From: Thiobacillus sp. | GTDB lineage: Bacteria > Pseudomonadota > Gammaproteobacteria > Burkholderiales > Thiobacillaceae | DNA: 36,237 nucleotides | Assembly: GCA_024709685.1 (NCBI GenBank) | Contig: JANJWF010000130.1 | Coordinates: forward strand, 1 to 36,237 | Direction: 5' to 3' | Shown: positions 1 to 8,195 of the stretch, piece after piece | How the letters are laid out: each line of letters starts with the position of its first letter | Position numbering within the stretch: position 1 is the first letter of the stretch | Program-made: the position numbers and the translations under genes | The notes under the pieces: model-generated | The model's database searches: none | What the model was told of the DNA's origin: nothing | What the model saw: the letters and a program-made list of their open reading frames with translations, nothing else

Positions 1-68
1 GGGTTGCAGGTCAGGCCCAAGTGGAAGACGTGACAACCTCCTTTGATGAACTGATGGGACGTGCCTGA
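1..68 (+). CDS. tig: Trigger factor, C-terminal end only (partial)
   Basis: Only the last 21 codons are present, read from position 3 to the TGA at 66-68. The translated tail ends SFDELMGRA, which resembles the ...FDELM-type end of trigger factor, the ribosome-bound peptidyl-prolyl isomerase and chaperone. Its stop overlaps the ATG of the next gene by one base (TGATG), so clpP is probably translationally coupled to it. The order tig-clpP-clpX-lon is the classical proteobacterial arrangement and supports the call. The gene is cut by the window edge, so nothing can be said about its other domains. Confidence 0.85.
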   Translation, partial: VAGQAQVEDVTTSFDELMGRA

Positions 69-703
69 TGCGCATTGATTTTGAACGGAATTCCTTCGAG
101 CCGCAGGGCCTGGGGCTGGTCCCCATGGTCGTCGAGCAGAGCGGCCGCGGCGAGCGTGCCTACGACATCTACTCGCGTCTGCTGAAGGAGCGGGTCATCT
201 TCCTGGTCGGCCCGGTGAACGACGCCACCGCCAACCTGGTGGTCGCGCAGATGCTGTTCCTCGAGTCGGAGAACCCCGACAAGGACATCTATTTCTACAT
301 CAACTCGCCGGGCGGTTCGGTCTCGGCCGGCCTTGCGATCTACGACACCATGCAGTTCGTCAAGCCGGACGTGTCCACGCTCTGCATCGGCCAGGCGGCC
401 AGCATGGGGGCGTTCCTGCTCACCGCAGGCGCCAAGGGCAAGCGCTACTGCCTGCCCAACTCGCGCGTGATGATCCACCAACCGCTGGGCGGATTCCAGG
501 GCCAGGCCTCGGATATCGAGATTCACGCCAAGGAAATCCTATATTTGAAAGCGCGCCTCAACGGCATGCTGGCAAAGCACACCGGGCAGAGCCTGGAAGT
601 GATCGATCGCGATACCGACCGCGACAACTTCATGAGCGCGGAAGAATCGGTGAACTATGGGCTGGTCGACAAGGTGCTGACCAGCCGCAATGAAGCATCG
701 TAA
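68..703 (+). CDS. clpP: ATP-dependent Clp protease proteolytic subunit ClpP
   Basis: 211 residues, the usual length for a proteobacterial ClpP. It forms the cytoplasmic tetradecameric serine-protease barrel that degrades substrates unfolded by ClpX or ClpA. The catalytic triad can be read directly: Ser112 in QAASMGAF, His137 in MIHQP and Asp186 in the DRDTDRD stretch. All three are offset by the same 15 residues from the E. coli mature numbering. The residues before LVPMVVEQ correspond to the propeptide normally removed by self-cleavage. The start overlaps the tig stop (TGATG), and clpX follows after 17 bases, so the genes probably form one transcript. No anomaly seen. Confidence 0.98.
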   Translation: MRIDFERNSFEPQGLGLVPMVVEQSGRGERAYDIYSRLLKERVIFLVGPVNDATANLVVAQMLFLESENPDKDIYFYINSPGGSVSAGLAIYDTMQFVKPDVSTLCIGQAASMGAFLLTAGAKGKRYCLPNSRVMIHQPLGGFQGQASDIEIHAKEILYLKARLNGMLAKHTGQSLEVIDRDTDRDNFMSAEESVNYGLVDKVLTSRNEAS

Positions 704-720
704 TCAAGCAAGGAACAGGC

Positions 721-1995
721 ATGGCGGACAAGGGCTCGGGCGACAAACTTCTTTACTGCTCCTTCTGTGGCAAAAGCCAGCACGAAGTGCGCAAGCTGAT
801 TGCTGGGCCGTCGGTATTCATCTGTGATGAATGCGTCGAGTTGTGCAATGACATCATCCGCGAGGAAGTCCAGCAGGCGGACGGACAGAAGGGTGCAAGC
901 TCCGACCTGCCTACGCCGCACGAAATCAGCGGCATCCTCGACCAGTACGTGATCGGCCAGGGCCAGGCGAAAAAAGCGCTCGCGGTCGCGGTCTACAATC
1001 ACTACAAGCGTCTGCGCAGCAACAGCGGCGCGACCGGCGACGTCGAACTCGCCAAGAGCAACATCCTGCTGATCGGCCCGACGGGCTCGGGCAAGACGCT
1101 GCTTGCACAGACGCTGGCACGTCTGCTGAACGTGCCTTTCGTGATCGCCGATGCCACCACGCTGACCGAAGCCGGCTACGTGGGCGAGGATGTCGAGAAC
1201 ATCATCCAGAAACTGCTGCAGAAGTGCGATTACGATGTCGACAAGGCCAAGCAGGGCATTGTTTACATTGATGAAATCGACAAGATCTCGCGCAAGGCCG
1301 ATAACCCGTCGATCACCCGTGACGTGTCGGGCGAAGGCGTGCAGCAGGCGCTGCTGAAACTGATCGAGGGCACCACCGCCTCGGTGCCCCCGCAGGGCGG
1401 GCGCAAGCACCCGAACCAGGAATTCGTCCAGGTCGACACCAGCAACATCCTGTTCATCTGCGGCGGGGCGTTCAGCGGGCTGGAAAAGGTCATCCGCGGC
1501 CGTACCGAAAAGGGCGGCATCGGTTTTGGCGCGCAGGTCAAGAATGTCGACGAGACCAAGCGCGACGTCGAACTGTTGCACCAGGTCGAGCCTGAAGATC
1601 TCATTAAATATGGCCTGATCCCGGAATTTGTCGGACGTTTGCCGGTGGTGGCAACGCTCGATGAACTCGACGAGGCTGCACTGGTACAGATCCTGACCGA
1701 GCCGAAGAACGCGCTGACCAAGCAGTTCGCCAAGCTGTTCAAGATGGAAGGCGTCGAGCTCGAATTCCGCGAGGAAGCGCTCAACGCCATCGCCAAGCGC
1801 GCGCTGGCGCGCCGCACCGGTGCGCGCGGCCTGCGATCGATCATCGAGCACGCCCTGCTCGATACCATGTACGACCTTCCCTCGCTCAAGGGGGTCAGCA
1901 AGGTGGTGGTGGACAATGGCCTGATCAATGGCGAAGGCAAGCCCTTGCTGATTTACTCCGAACAGAGCGACCAGCCACTGGCCGCTGGTGCCTGA
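721..1995 (+). CDS. clpX: ATP-dependent protease ATP-binding subunit ClpX
   Basis: 424 residues, typical for ClpX, the AAA+ unfoldase that feeds tagged proteins to ClpP. The N-terminal zinc-binding domain has four cysteines at 13, 16, 35 and 38. Walker A GPTGSGKT is at 119-126 and Walker B VYIDEID at 181-187. The pore-1 loop GYVG is at 152-155, the RKH loop at 228-230, and a GGIGFGA loop for ClpP docking lies downstream. An AGGAA ribosome-binding site sits about eight bases before the ATG. It lies 17 bases after clpP. A hairpin follows the stop and a heat-shock-type promoter for lon overlaps its distal arm, so lon can be expressed separately from clpPX. Confidence 0.98.
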   Translation: MADKGSGDKLLYCSFCGKSQHEVRKLIAGPSVFICDECVELCNDIIREEVQQADGQKGASSDLPTPHEISGILDQYVIGQGQAKKALAVAVYNHYKRLRSNSGATGDVELAKSNILLIGPTGSGKTLLAQTLARLLNVPFVIADATTLTEAGYVGEDVENIIQKLLQKCDYDVDKAKQGIVYIDEIDKISRKADNPSITRDVSGEGVQQALLKLIEGTTASVPPQGGRKHPNQEFVQVDTSNILFICGGAFSGLEKVIRGRTEKGGIGFGAQVKNVDETKRDVELLHQVEPEDLIKYGLIPEFVGRLPVVATLDELDEAALVQILTEPKNALTKQFAKLFKMEGVELEFREEALNAIAKRALARRTGARGLRSIIEHALLDTMYDLPSLKGVSKVVVDNGLINGEGKPLLIYSEQSDQPLAAGA

Positions 1996-1998
1996 CCC

Positions 1999-2027
1999 GA
2001 TGGCTGGCAGGGAACCTGTCAGCCATC
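1999..2027 (+). terminator. Hairpin after clpX, weak terminator candidate
   Basis: A 13-bp stem (arms 1999-2011 and 2015-2027, one G-U pair) closes a three-base GAA loop. It starts four bases after the clpX stop. The following TTGAATTCC is a poor U-tract, so termination may be partial. The last base of the distal arm is also the first base of the putative lon -35 element. Confidence 0.55.
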
Positions 2028-2054
2028 TTGAATTCCAACCTATGCCCCCCAATT
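2027..2054 (+). promoter_or_regulatory. Sigma-32 (heat-shock) type promoter for lon
   Basis: CTTGAAT at 2027-2033 and CCCCAATT at 2047-2054 are separated by 13 bases. The RpoH consensus is CTTGAA, 13-14 bases, CCCCATnT. The expected transcription start is near 2060, giving a leader of about 50 bases before the lon ATG. lon is a known RpoH regulon member in E. coli; its use here is inferred from sequence match and position. Confidence 0.72.
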
Positions 2055-2111
2055 GTGGATGAGCGTGGTTGATATGCCGCGCATCCTTTCCTCAACCCTT
2101 ACCAGGAAATC

Positions 2112-4529
2112 ATGATGAGCGACGACATAATCAAGGAACAGGTCGATCTGCCGTTGTTGCCGCTTAGAGATGTGGTGGTGTTTCCCCACATGGTCATCCC
2201 CTTGTTCGTTGGCCGTCCCAAATCGATCAAGGCACTGGAAACCTCGATGGAGTCGGGCAAGAGCATCCTGCTGGTCGCGCAAAAGACTGCCGCCCAGGAC
2301 GATCCCACTCCGGAAGACCTGTACGGCACCGGCAGCGTGGCTACTGTCCTGCAGATGCTGAAACTGCCCGACGGCACGGTCAAGGTGCTGGTGGAGGGCA
2401 ATCAGCGCGCCCGCGTGCTGGAGGTGACCGATACCGGCACCCATCTTGCCGCACGTGCCGAGATTCTTCCCGCCGAGGGCGAGGAACTGGTCGAGGTCGA
2501 AGCCATGCGCCGTGCCTTGCTGACGCAGTTCGACCAGTACGTCAAACTCAACAAGAAAATTCCGCCGGAAATCCTGACCTCGCTGTCCGGCATCGACGAA
2601 GGCGGCCGCCTGGCCGATACCATCGTTGCGCACCTGCCGCTGAAGCTGGAGCAGAAGCAGGAAGTGCTGGAAATGATAGGCGTCAACAAGCGGCTTGAGC
2701 ATCTGCTCGGACTGCTCGAGGGCGAACTCGACATCCTGCAGGTTGAAAAGCGCATCCGTGGCCGCGTCAAGCGGCAGATGGAGAAGAGTCAGCGCGAGTA
2801 CTATCTGAACGAACAGGTCAAGGCGATCCAGAAGGAACTCGGAGATATCGAGGAAGGCGCCGAGATTGAAGAACTGGAAAATCGCGTCAAGCAGGCCGGC
2901 ATGTCGAAGGAAGCCGAAGCCAAGGCTCTGGGCGAACTGAAGAAACTGCGCATGATGTCGCCGATGTCGGCCGAGGCCACCGTGATCCGCAGCTACGTCG
3001 AGGCCATGGTCGGGCTGCCCTGGAAGAAGAAGACCAAGATCAGCAAGGATCTGGTCAAGGCCGAACGCGTGCTTGACCAGGACCACTATGGCCTCGACAA
3101 GGTCAAGGAACGGATTCTGGAATATCTTGCGGTGCAGCAGCGCGTCGACAAGGTGAAGGCACCGATCCTCTGCCTGGTGGGACCACCCGGGGTGGGCAAG
3201 ACTTCGCTCGGCCAGTCGATCGCACGTGCAACCAATCGCAAGTTCGTGCGCATGGCCTTGGGCGGCGTGCGCGATGAATCCGAGATTCGCGGCCACCGTC
3301 GCACCTACATTGGCTCGATGCCGGGCAAGATCCTGCAAAGCCTGTCCAAGATCGGCGTGAGGAATCCGCTGTTCCTGCTTGATGAAGTGGACAAGATGGG
3401 CCAGGATTTCCGTGGCGATCCGTCATCAGCGCTGCTGGAAGTGCTCGACCCCGAGCAGAACCACACGTTCCAGGACCATTACATCGAAGTAGAATACGAC
3501 CTGTCCGATGTAATGTTCGTCGCTACGGCCAACTCCCTCAATCTGCCCGCACCCTTGCTGGACCGGATGGAGGTGATCCGCCTGTCGGGCTACACCGAAG
3601 ACGAAAAAATCAACATCGCCGAGCGTTATCTGGTGCCCAAGCAACTCAAGGTCAACGGCATCAAGGAAGACGAGCTTGCGATTGCCGAATCGGCCATTCG
3701 CGATATCGTGCGTTACTACACGCGTGAAGCCGGCGTGCGCAGCCTCGAACGTGAGATTTCCAAGATCTGCCGCAAAGCTGTCAAGGCGCTGCTGCTGAGA
3801 AAGCAGAAGACGAAGATCAGTGTCACTTCGCGCAATCTGGAAAAGTATCTGGGGGTGCGGCGCTTCAGCTTCGGCATCGCCGAGCAGGTCAACCAGGTCG
3901 GGCAGGTGACGGGTCTCGCATGGACCGAAGTGGGTGGCGAATTGCTCACCATCGAGGCGGTTTCGCTGCAGGGGCGCGGCAAGATGACCACCACCGGCAA
4001 GCTGGGTGAAGTGATGCAGGAATCCATCCAGGCCGCGCTATCCGTGGTGCGCTCGCGTTCACGCAAGCTTGGCATTCAGGAGGACTTCTACCAGAAGCGC
4101 GACATCCACATCCACCTGCCGGAAGGTGCCACGCCCAAAGACGGGCCATCGGCCGGTATCGCGATCTGCACGGCGATGGTGTCGATCCTTACCGACATTC
4201 CGGTACGTGCGGATGTTGCCATGACGGGCGAGATCACACTGCGAGGCGAAGTGTTGCCGATCGGCGGCTTGAAGGAAAAGCTCCTGGCGGCGCATCGAGG
4301 CGGCATCAAGACCGTGCTGATTCCCCAGGAAAACGTCAAGGATCTGACCGAGATTCCTGACAACATCAAGAACAAGCTCGATATCCATCCGGTCAAGTGG
4401 ATCGATCAGGTTCTTGAACTGGCATTGGAACGCATGCCTGAACCCTTGGCGGATCAACCCGAAGCCGAAGCGCCTGCCATTGCAGTGCCGGAAGAGGATG
4501 CAAACTCGACCGCAGCACTCAAGCATTGA
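2112..4529 (+). CDS. lon: ATP-dependent protease La (Lon)
   Basis: 805 residues, the standard length of LonA. It is a homohexameric cytoplasmic AAA+ protease that removes misfolded proteins and some short-lived regulators. The N-terminal substrate-binding domain covers about 1-310. Walker A GPPGVGKT is at 357-364 and Walker [11 protein letters not shown] at 419-428. The serine-lysine dyad is Ser680 in PKDGPSAG and Lys723 in GLKEKLL, one residue off the E. coli numbers. The start is ATG ATG; the first is preceded by AGGA at a sensible distance. Residues after about 775 form an Ala/Glu/Pro-rich tail of the kind that varies between species. A sigma-32-type promoter precedes it and a strong terminator follows. 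Confidence 0.98.
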   Translation: MMSDDIIKEQVDLPLLPLRDVVVFPHMVIPLFVGRPKSIKALETSMESGKSILLVAQKTAAQDDPTPEDLYGTGSVATVLQMLKLPDGTVKVLVEGNQRARVLEVTDTGTHLAARAEILPAEGEELVEVEAMRRALLTQFDQYVKLNKKIPPEILTSLSGIDEGGRLADTIVAHLPLKLEQKQEVLEMIGVNKRLEHLLGLLEGELDILQVEKRIRGRVKRQMEKSQREYYLNEQVKAIQKELGDIEEGAEIEELENRVKQAGMSKEAEAKALGELKKLRMMSPMSAEATVIRSYVEAMVGLPWKKKTKISKDLVKAERVLDQDHYGLDKVKERILEYLAVQQRVDKVKAPILCLVGPPGVGKTSLGQSIARATNRKFVRMALGGVRDESEIRGHRRTYIGSMPGKILQSLSKIGVRNPLFLLDEVDKMGQDFRGDPSSALLEVLDPEQNHTFQDHYIEVEYDLSDVMFVATANSLNLPAPLLDRMEVIRLSGYTEDEKINIAERYLVPKQLKVNGIKEDELAIAESAIRDIVRYYTREAGVRSLEREISKICRKAVKALLLRKQKTKISVTSRNLEKYLGVRRFSFGIAEQVNQVGQVTGLAWTEVGGELLTIEAVSLQGRGKMTTTGKLGEVMQESIQAALSVVRSRSRKLGIQEDFYQKRDIHIHLPEGATPKDGPSAGIAICTAMVSILTDIPVRADVAMTGEITLRGEVLPIGGLKEKLLAAHRGGIKTVLIPQENVKDLTEIPDNIKNKLDIHPVKWIDQVLELALERMPEPLADQPEAEAPAIAVPEEDANSTAALKH

Positions 4530-4551
4530 GTATTTTCAGACCACTCATCGG

Positions 4552-4580
4552 AATCCCGCGCCAGCCGCGGGATTTTTTTG
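4552..4580 (+). terminator. Rho-independent terminator of lon
   Basis: A 9-bp perfect stem (4552-4560 with 4566-4574) has loop CCAGC and seven T residues at 4573-4579. It lies 22 bases after the lon stop and separates lon from the hupB promoter. Confidence 0.93.
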
Positions 4581-4600
4581 TCCACTGCCCGGAAAACCGC

Positions 4601-4630
4601 TTGACACAAGGTTTTCGGGGTTGCTATAAA
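4601..4630 (+). promoter_or_regulatory. Strong sigma-70 promoter of hupB
   Basis: A perfect -35 TTGACA (4601-4606) is followed after 18 bases by TATAAA (4625-4630). The TGC just before the -10 gives an extended -10 (TGnTATAAA). The expected transcription start is near 4637. A strong promoter fits the high expression known for HU. Confidence 0.88.
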
Positions 4631-4636
4631 AGCGTC

Positions 4637-4653
4637 CACAGGGCTTTCCTGTG
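4637..4653 (+). other. 5' stem-loop of the hupB mRNA
   Basis: CACAGG (4637-4642) pairs perfectly with CCTGTG (4648-4653) around the loop GCTTT. The stem begins at the predicted transcription start, so the mRNA would begin with a hairpin. 5'-terminal stems of this kind are known to slow RNA decay in other messages; that role here is inference. The ribosome-binding site (AAAGGGGA, 4663-4670) is outside the stem. Confidence 0.5.
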
Positions 4654-4676
4654 CCACTGAACAAAGGGGACAACAC

Positions 4677-4949
4677 GTGAACAAATCCGAATTGATCGAC
4701 GCCATCGCCGACTCGGCTGACATCTCCAAGGCTGCCGCTGGCCGTGCACTGGACGCAACGGTTGAAGCAGTCAAAAAAGCGTTGAAGAAAGGCGACATGG
4801 TAACGCTGGTCGGTTTCGGCAGCTTCTATGTCGGCAAGCGTGCCGCACGCACGGGACGCAATCCTCGCACTGGCGCAGCGATCAAGATCAAGGCTGCCAA
4901 GGTACCGAAGTTCCGCGCTGGCAAAGGCCTGAAAGACGCCATCAATTAA
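4677..4949 (+). CDS. hupB: DNA-binding protein HU (beta type)
   Basis: 90 residues, the standard HU length, with a GTG start preceded by AAAGGGGA. HU is the small basic nucleoid protein that bends DNA as a dimer. The family signature is visible: [18 protein letters not shown], the DNA-gripping beta-arm around residues 46-63, followed by the [12 protein letters not shown] end. The order lon-hupB is conserved in gamma- and betaproteobacteria, which supports HU rather than IHF. The gene has its own promoter and is isolated from lon by a terminator. It may be co-transcribed in part with the tRNAs that follow, since only a weak hairpin lies after its stop. Confidence 0.97.
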   Translation: MNKSELIDAIADSADISKAAAGRALDATVEAVKKALKKGDMVTLVGFGSFYVGKRAARTGRNPRTGAAIKIKAAKVPKFRAGKGLKDAIN

Positions 4950-4953
4950 CAAA

Positions 4954-4971
4954 AAATGCAGCAATGCATTT
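4954..4971 (+). terminator. AT-rich hairpin after hupB, weak terminator candidate
   Basis: AAATGCA (4954-4960) and TGCATTT (4965-4971) form a 7-bp stem closed by a GCAA tetraloop, five bases after the hupB stop. The stem is AT-rich and has almost no U-tract after it. It overlaps the start of the tRNA-Val -35 element, so it may equally be an RNA-processing or 3'-end stabilising structure. Confidence 0.4.
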
Positions 4972-4998
4972 GGCAGGGCCCAAAAATGAAGATATAAT
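4970..4998 (+). promoter_or_regulatory. Sigma-70 promoter for the tRNA-Val/tRNA-Asp pair
   Basis: TTGGCA (4970-4975), 17 bases, then a perfect TATAAT (4993-4998). The predicted start near 5005 is about seven bases before the mature tRNA-Val 5' end. Confidence 0.85.
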
Positions 4999-5011
4999 TT
5001 TGGTCTTTGTC

Positions 5012-5087
5012 GGGTGCTTAGCTCAGCTGGTAGAGCGTCGCCCTTACAAGGCGAATGTCGGCGGTTCGAGCCCGTCAGCACCCACCA
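5012..5087 (+). tRNA. tRNA-Val (anticodon UAC)
   Basis: The cloverleaf is complete. The acceptor GGGTGCT pairs with AGCACCC, with discriminator A and an encoded CCA at 5085-5087. The D arm is GCTC/GAGC. The anticodon loop is CTTACAA with anticodon TAC at 5045-5047 on a perfect 5-bp stem. The T arm GGCGG/CCGTC has one G-U pair and loop TTCGAGC. It is the first of two tRNAs sharing one promoter. Confidence 0.97.
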
Positions 5088-5139
5088 GCTTTGGACAAGC
5101 ACAGGCGTTCAGGTTTCAAGCAGTACAGTTTTGCAGCGA

Positions 5140-5216
5140 GGAGTGGTAGTTCAGTTGGTTAGAATACCGGCCTGTCACGCCGGGGGTCGCGGGTTCGAGT
5201 CCCGTCCACTCCGCCA
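5140..5216 (+). tRNA. tRNA-Asp (anticodon GUC)
   Basis: The acceptor GGAGTGG pairs with CCACTCC, with discriminator G and encoded CCA (5214-5216). The anticodon GTC is at 5174-5176. The T loop TTCGAGT sits on a stem with one G-U pair. It follows tRNA-Val after 52 bases and is followed at once by a strong terminator, so both tRNAs probably come from one precursor. Confidence 0.97.
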
Positions 5217-5222
5217 ACATTT

Positions 5223-5250
5223 AAAAGGCGAACGCAAGTTCGCCTTTTTT
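5223..5250 (+). terminator. Rho-independent terminator of the tRNA operon
   Basis: AAAAGGCGAAC (5223-5233) pairs with GTTCGCCTTTT (5238-5248) around a GCAA tetraloop, followed by more T. It starts six bases after the tRNA-Asp CCA end. The following 126 bases up to ppiD hold no feature I can support beyond the ppiD ribosome-binding site. Confidence 0.94.
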
Positions 5251-5376
5251 CATTTCGGCATCCTTTTCACACCGTCGATCGCATCCTGCCTGCGCCAATT
5301 TAATCGCTCCGGGGGAGACGCCGGCCGCAAAGTGCGCGAGAATTCGCGCTGATGTTTTTTACTGGAGTAGAAGACC

Positions 5377-7272
5377 GTGCTCGAAGCAATCCGCAAGCAT
5401 GCCAAGGGTTGGCTGGCGAAAGTCATCCTGGCGCTGATCGCAATTACCTTCGCCCTGTTCGGCGTGGATTCCTACATGAAGAGCGACAGCAGCGGTGGGC
5501 TGGTCGCCGAGGTTGGCAAGGTAGGGATTTCGAGCCAGGAACTGAGCCGGGAAATCAAGGCGCAGAGCGACCGCATGCGCGAGGCGCTTGGCCCTGCCTT
5601 CGACCCCGCTGTCACCGAGACGGCCGAATTCCGTAAGCAGGTGCTCGACAACCTGATCGAGCGCAAGGCCTTGCTGCTTGAAGCACAAAAGCTGAAGATG
5701 CTGGCGCCCGACGCGTATATCGCTTCGGTGCTGGGGCAGATCCCGGCCTTCCAGCAGGACGGCACCTTCTCGCAGCAGCGTTACGAGGCGGTGCTGCGCC
5801 AGAACGGCCGTACACCCGCCGAGTTTGAACGCGAGTTGCAGCAGGCATTCATGCTGGATGCCGTCACCAGCCCGGTTGCGCTCGCAGCCTTCCCGTCGGA
5901 CACTTCGACGAAGCAGCTCGCACGTCTGGTGGCACAACAGCGTGAAATTTCCTGGACGGACCTGCCGGCTTCCGCAGTGGCATCGCAGGTCAAGGTGACG
6001 CCTGCCGATATCGAGGCTTATTACACGGCCAACAAGGCCGCGTTCACCGAACCCGAGCAGATCCGCGCCGAATATCTGGTACTGGATGTTGCCACCGTAG
6101 CTGCGGGTATCGAGGTGAGCGACCAGGCCGTGGCGGACTACTACGCGGCCAACGCTGCGCAGTTCGGCCAGCCCGAGCTGCGCAGCGCGAGCCATATCCT
6201 GATTGCAGTGGACAAGAGCGCGGATGCGGCGACACGAGCGGCGGCCAAGGCGAAAGCTGCCGAACTGTATCAGATTTTGCAGAAAACGCCGGAGCGGTTT
6301 GCCGAACTGGCGCGCACCCAGTCGCAGGATCCCGGCTCTGCCGCCCAGGACGGCAGCCTCGGCAGCTTTGGCCGCGGCATGATGGTGAAGCCGTTCGAGG
6401 ATGCCGTGTTCAGCATGAAGCCCAATCAAATCAGCGAGCCGGTAGAAAGCGATTTCGGCTACCACATCATTCGGCTGGATGGGATCGAGGCTGCCAAGAC
6501 CGCTCCGCTGGCCGAAGTGCGTGCCGCAGTCGTCGACGAGTTGCGCAAGCAGCAGGCGCAAAAAGCCTTTGCCAATCTCGCCGACAACTTCAGCAATCTG
6601 GTCTATGAGAATGCAGCTTCGCTGCAGCCGGCGGCGACCGCTGCCAAGCTGACCATTCAGCAAAGTGGCTGGATGACGGCGAAGACTGCACCGCCCCCCT
6701 TCAATCATCCCGGCCTGTCGGCCGCGCTGTTCAGCCCGGAGTCGATCAAGTCGAAGCAGAATACCGAGGCCATCGAGGTGCAGCCCGGTACGCTCGTGTC
6801 GGCGCGAGTGACGGAACATCGCCCGGCACGCGTGCGTCCGCTGGCCGAGGTGTCGGCGCTGATCGAGGCCAAACTGCGGGAGGAGCAGAGTACGCGCCTG
6901 CTGACGCAGAAGGCCGAAGCGATGATCCAGGCGCTGGCAAAAGGGGAGGAGGCTGGCCTGAACTGGTCGGCATTCCAGGTGGTAGGCCGTCAGCCTTCGG
7001 CTACACTGGACCCGGCTGGCGCCAAGGCGGTGTTCCGTGTCAGCGCCGACAAGCTGCCGGCCTATACCGGTTTTTCCCGTCCCGATGGCTCATATCGAAT
7101 CGTGCGGGTCAGCCGCGTGCTGGAGGCGACCGAACTCGATCCGATGCTCTTGAGCTCGATCGAATCGGGCGTCGTTCAGGCGCAACAGCGTGCGGACATG
7201 AAGGCAATGGCCGCACTGATCTCCGCCGGGCAGAATGTGAAAATCAGACCCGGCGCGATCGAGGGCAGATAA
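5377..7272 (+). CDS. ppiD: Periplasmic folding chaperone / peptidyl-prolyl isomerase PpiD
   Basis: 631 residues (E. coli PpiD has 623). It is an inner-membrane-anchored periplasmic chaperone acting on newly exported proteins near the Sec translocon. A short basic cytoplasmic N-terminus is followed by one membrane segment at about 14-31 and a SurA-like N-terminal region to about 200. A parvulin (PpiC) domain covers about 267-372, recognisable from [19 protein letters not shown] and [12 protein letters not shown]-terminal helical region follows. The GTG start has GGAG (5364-5367) upstream, and the N-terminus matches the family pattern. The position after hupB is the conserved lon-hupB-ppiD order. 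A terminator shared with convergent fabI follows. Confidence 0.95.
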   Translation: MLEAIRKHAKGWLAKVILALIAITFALFGVDSYMKSDSSGGLVAEVGKVGISSQELSREIKAQSDRMREALGPAFDPAVTETAEFRKQVLDNLIERKALLLEAQKLKMLAPDAYIASVLGQIPAFQQDGTFSQQRYEAVLRQNGRTPAEFERELQQAFMLDAVTSPVALAAFPSDTSTKQLARLVAQQREISWTDLPASAVASQVKVTPADIEAYYTANKAAFTEPEQIRAEYLVLDVATVAAGIEVSDQAVADYYAANAAQFGQPELRSASHILIAVDKSADAATRAAAKAKAAELYQILQKTPERFAELARTQSQDPGSAAQDGSLGSFGRGMMVKPFEDAVFSMKPNQISEPVESDFGYHIIRLDGIEAAKTAPLAEVRAAVVDELRKQQAQKAFANLADNFSNLVYENAASLQPAATAAKLTIQQSGWMTAKTAPPPFNHPGLSAALFSPESIKSKQNTEAIEVQPGTLVSARVTEHRPARVRPLAEVSALIEAKLREEQSTRLLTQKAEAMIQALAKGEEAGLNWSAFQVVGRQPSATLDPAGAKAVFRVSADKLPAYTGFSRPDGSYRIVRVSRVLEATELDPMLLSSIESGVVQAQQRADMKAMAALISAGQNVKIRPGAIEGR

Positions 7273-7288
7273 GCGGCTGTCCGCGAGC

Positions 7289-7320
7289 AAAAAAAAGCGC
7301 CTTGGAGGCGCGTTTTTTTG
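7289..7320. terminator. Bidirectional terminator between ppiD and fabI
   Basis: A run of eight A residues, the stem GCGCCT (7297-7302)/AGGCGC (7306-7311) with loop TGG, and then a T run. The A-tract on one side and the T-tract on the other let it end transcripts from both convergent genes. Confidence 0.9.
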
Positions 7321-7334
7321 TTGAATGGCCCTGC

Positions 7335-8117
7335 TCAGGTTTCTGCGCCGGCAGTTGAGTTGAAGCCCGCGTCGACGTAGGTAATCTCGCCTGTGACGCC
7401 GGAGGCCAGGTCTGAAAGCAGGAAGGCGGCGACATTGCCGACTTCCTCGATCGTCACGTTGCGGCGCAACGGTGAATTCTTGGCGGCTATGTCGAGTTTC
7501 TCGCCGAAGTTGGCAATGCCGCTGGCCGCCAGCGTCTTGATCGGACCCGCCGACACGGCGTTGACGCGAATCCCCTTGGGACCGAGGCTTTGCGCCATGT
7601 AGTAGACGCCGGATTCGAGGCTGGCCTTGGCGAGGCCCATGACGTTGTAATTGGGCACGGAACGCACGGCACCCAGATACGACAGTGTCAGCAGGGCAGC
7701 CTGGCGGCCTTCCATCAGCGGCAGCGCGGCCCTGGCCAGAGCGGCGAAGCTGTACGAACTGATATCGTGGGCGATGCGGAAATTCTCGCGGGTGACCGCA
7801 GAGAGATAATCGCCGGCCAGGGCTTCCTTCGGTGCAAACGCGATCGAGTGCACCAGGCCGTCGAAGCCGTCCCAGTGCTTGCCGAGTTCTGCGAACAGCG
7901 CGTCGATCTGCTCATCGCTGCCGACGTCGCACGGGAACACCAGGGTGGAATCGAACTCGTGCGCGAATTCCGTGACGCGATCCTTGATGCGCTCGTTCTG
8001 GAAGGTGAAGGCCAGTTCGGCGCCTTCGCGCCTGCAGGCAGCGGCGATGCCATAGGCGATCGAACGGTTGGATATCACGCCGGTGATCAGCAAGCGTTTT
8101 CCTGCAAGAAATCCCAT
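7335..8117 (-). CDS. fabI: Enoyl-[acyl-carrier-protein] reductase (NADH), FabI
   Basis: 260 residues, the standard FabI length. It catalyses the last reduction of each fatty-acid elongation cycle in the cytoplasm. It is a short-chain dehydrogenase fold with ITGV at 11-14 for the nucleotide. The FabI-type active site is Tyr147, Tyr157 and Lys164 (SYLGA and YNVMGLAK). The start at 8117 gives the conserved MGFLAGKR N-terminus; the frame stays open far upstream but that extension is antisense to the next gene. Residue 93 is Ala where E. coli has Gly. Ala also occurs at this place in susceptible FabI enzymes such as that of S. aureus, so I do not read triclosan resistance from it. Confidence 0.97.
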   Translation of the reverse strand: MGFLAGKRLLITGVISNRSIAYGIAAACRREGAELAFTFQNERIKDRVTEFAHEFDSTLVFPCDVGSDEQIDALFAELGKHWDGFDGLVHSIAFAPKEALAGDYLSAVTRENFRIAHDISSYSFAALARAALPLMEGRQAALLTLSYLGAVRSVPNYNVMGLAKASLESGVYYMAQSLGPKGIRVNAVSAGPIKTLAASGIANFGEKLDIAAKNSPLRRNVTIEEVGNVAAFLLSDLASGVTGEITYVDAGFNSTAGAET

Positions 8118-8150
8118 GTTGGTCTCGAAGAGTTGAATTGAATTACACAG

Positions 8151-8156
8151 ATTATA
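8151..8156 (-). promoter_or_regulatory. -10 element for fabI
   Basis: On the minus strand this reads TATAAT, placing a start about 27 bases before the fabI ATG. No good -35 is seen at 16-18 bases. On the plus strand the overlapping bases 8153-8158 read TATAAC, so the same AT patch may serve the divergent transporter operon. Confidence 0.5.
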
Positions 8157-8195
8157 ACGGCTGACGTTGGCAGCGTGCTTGGGTACACTTGCGGC

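Noticed and set aside
7830-7860. Ala instead of Gly at FabI residue 93, near the site of triclosan-resistance changes
   Set aside because: Ala is natural in several susceptible FabI proteins, so no resistance can be inferred.
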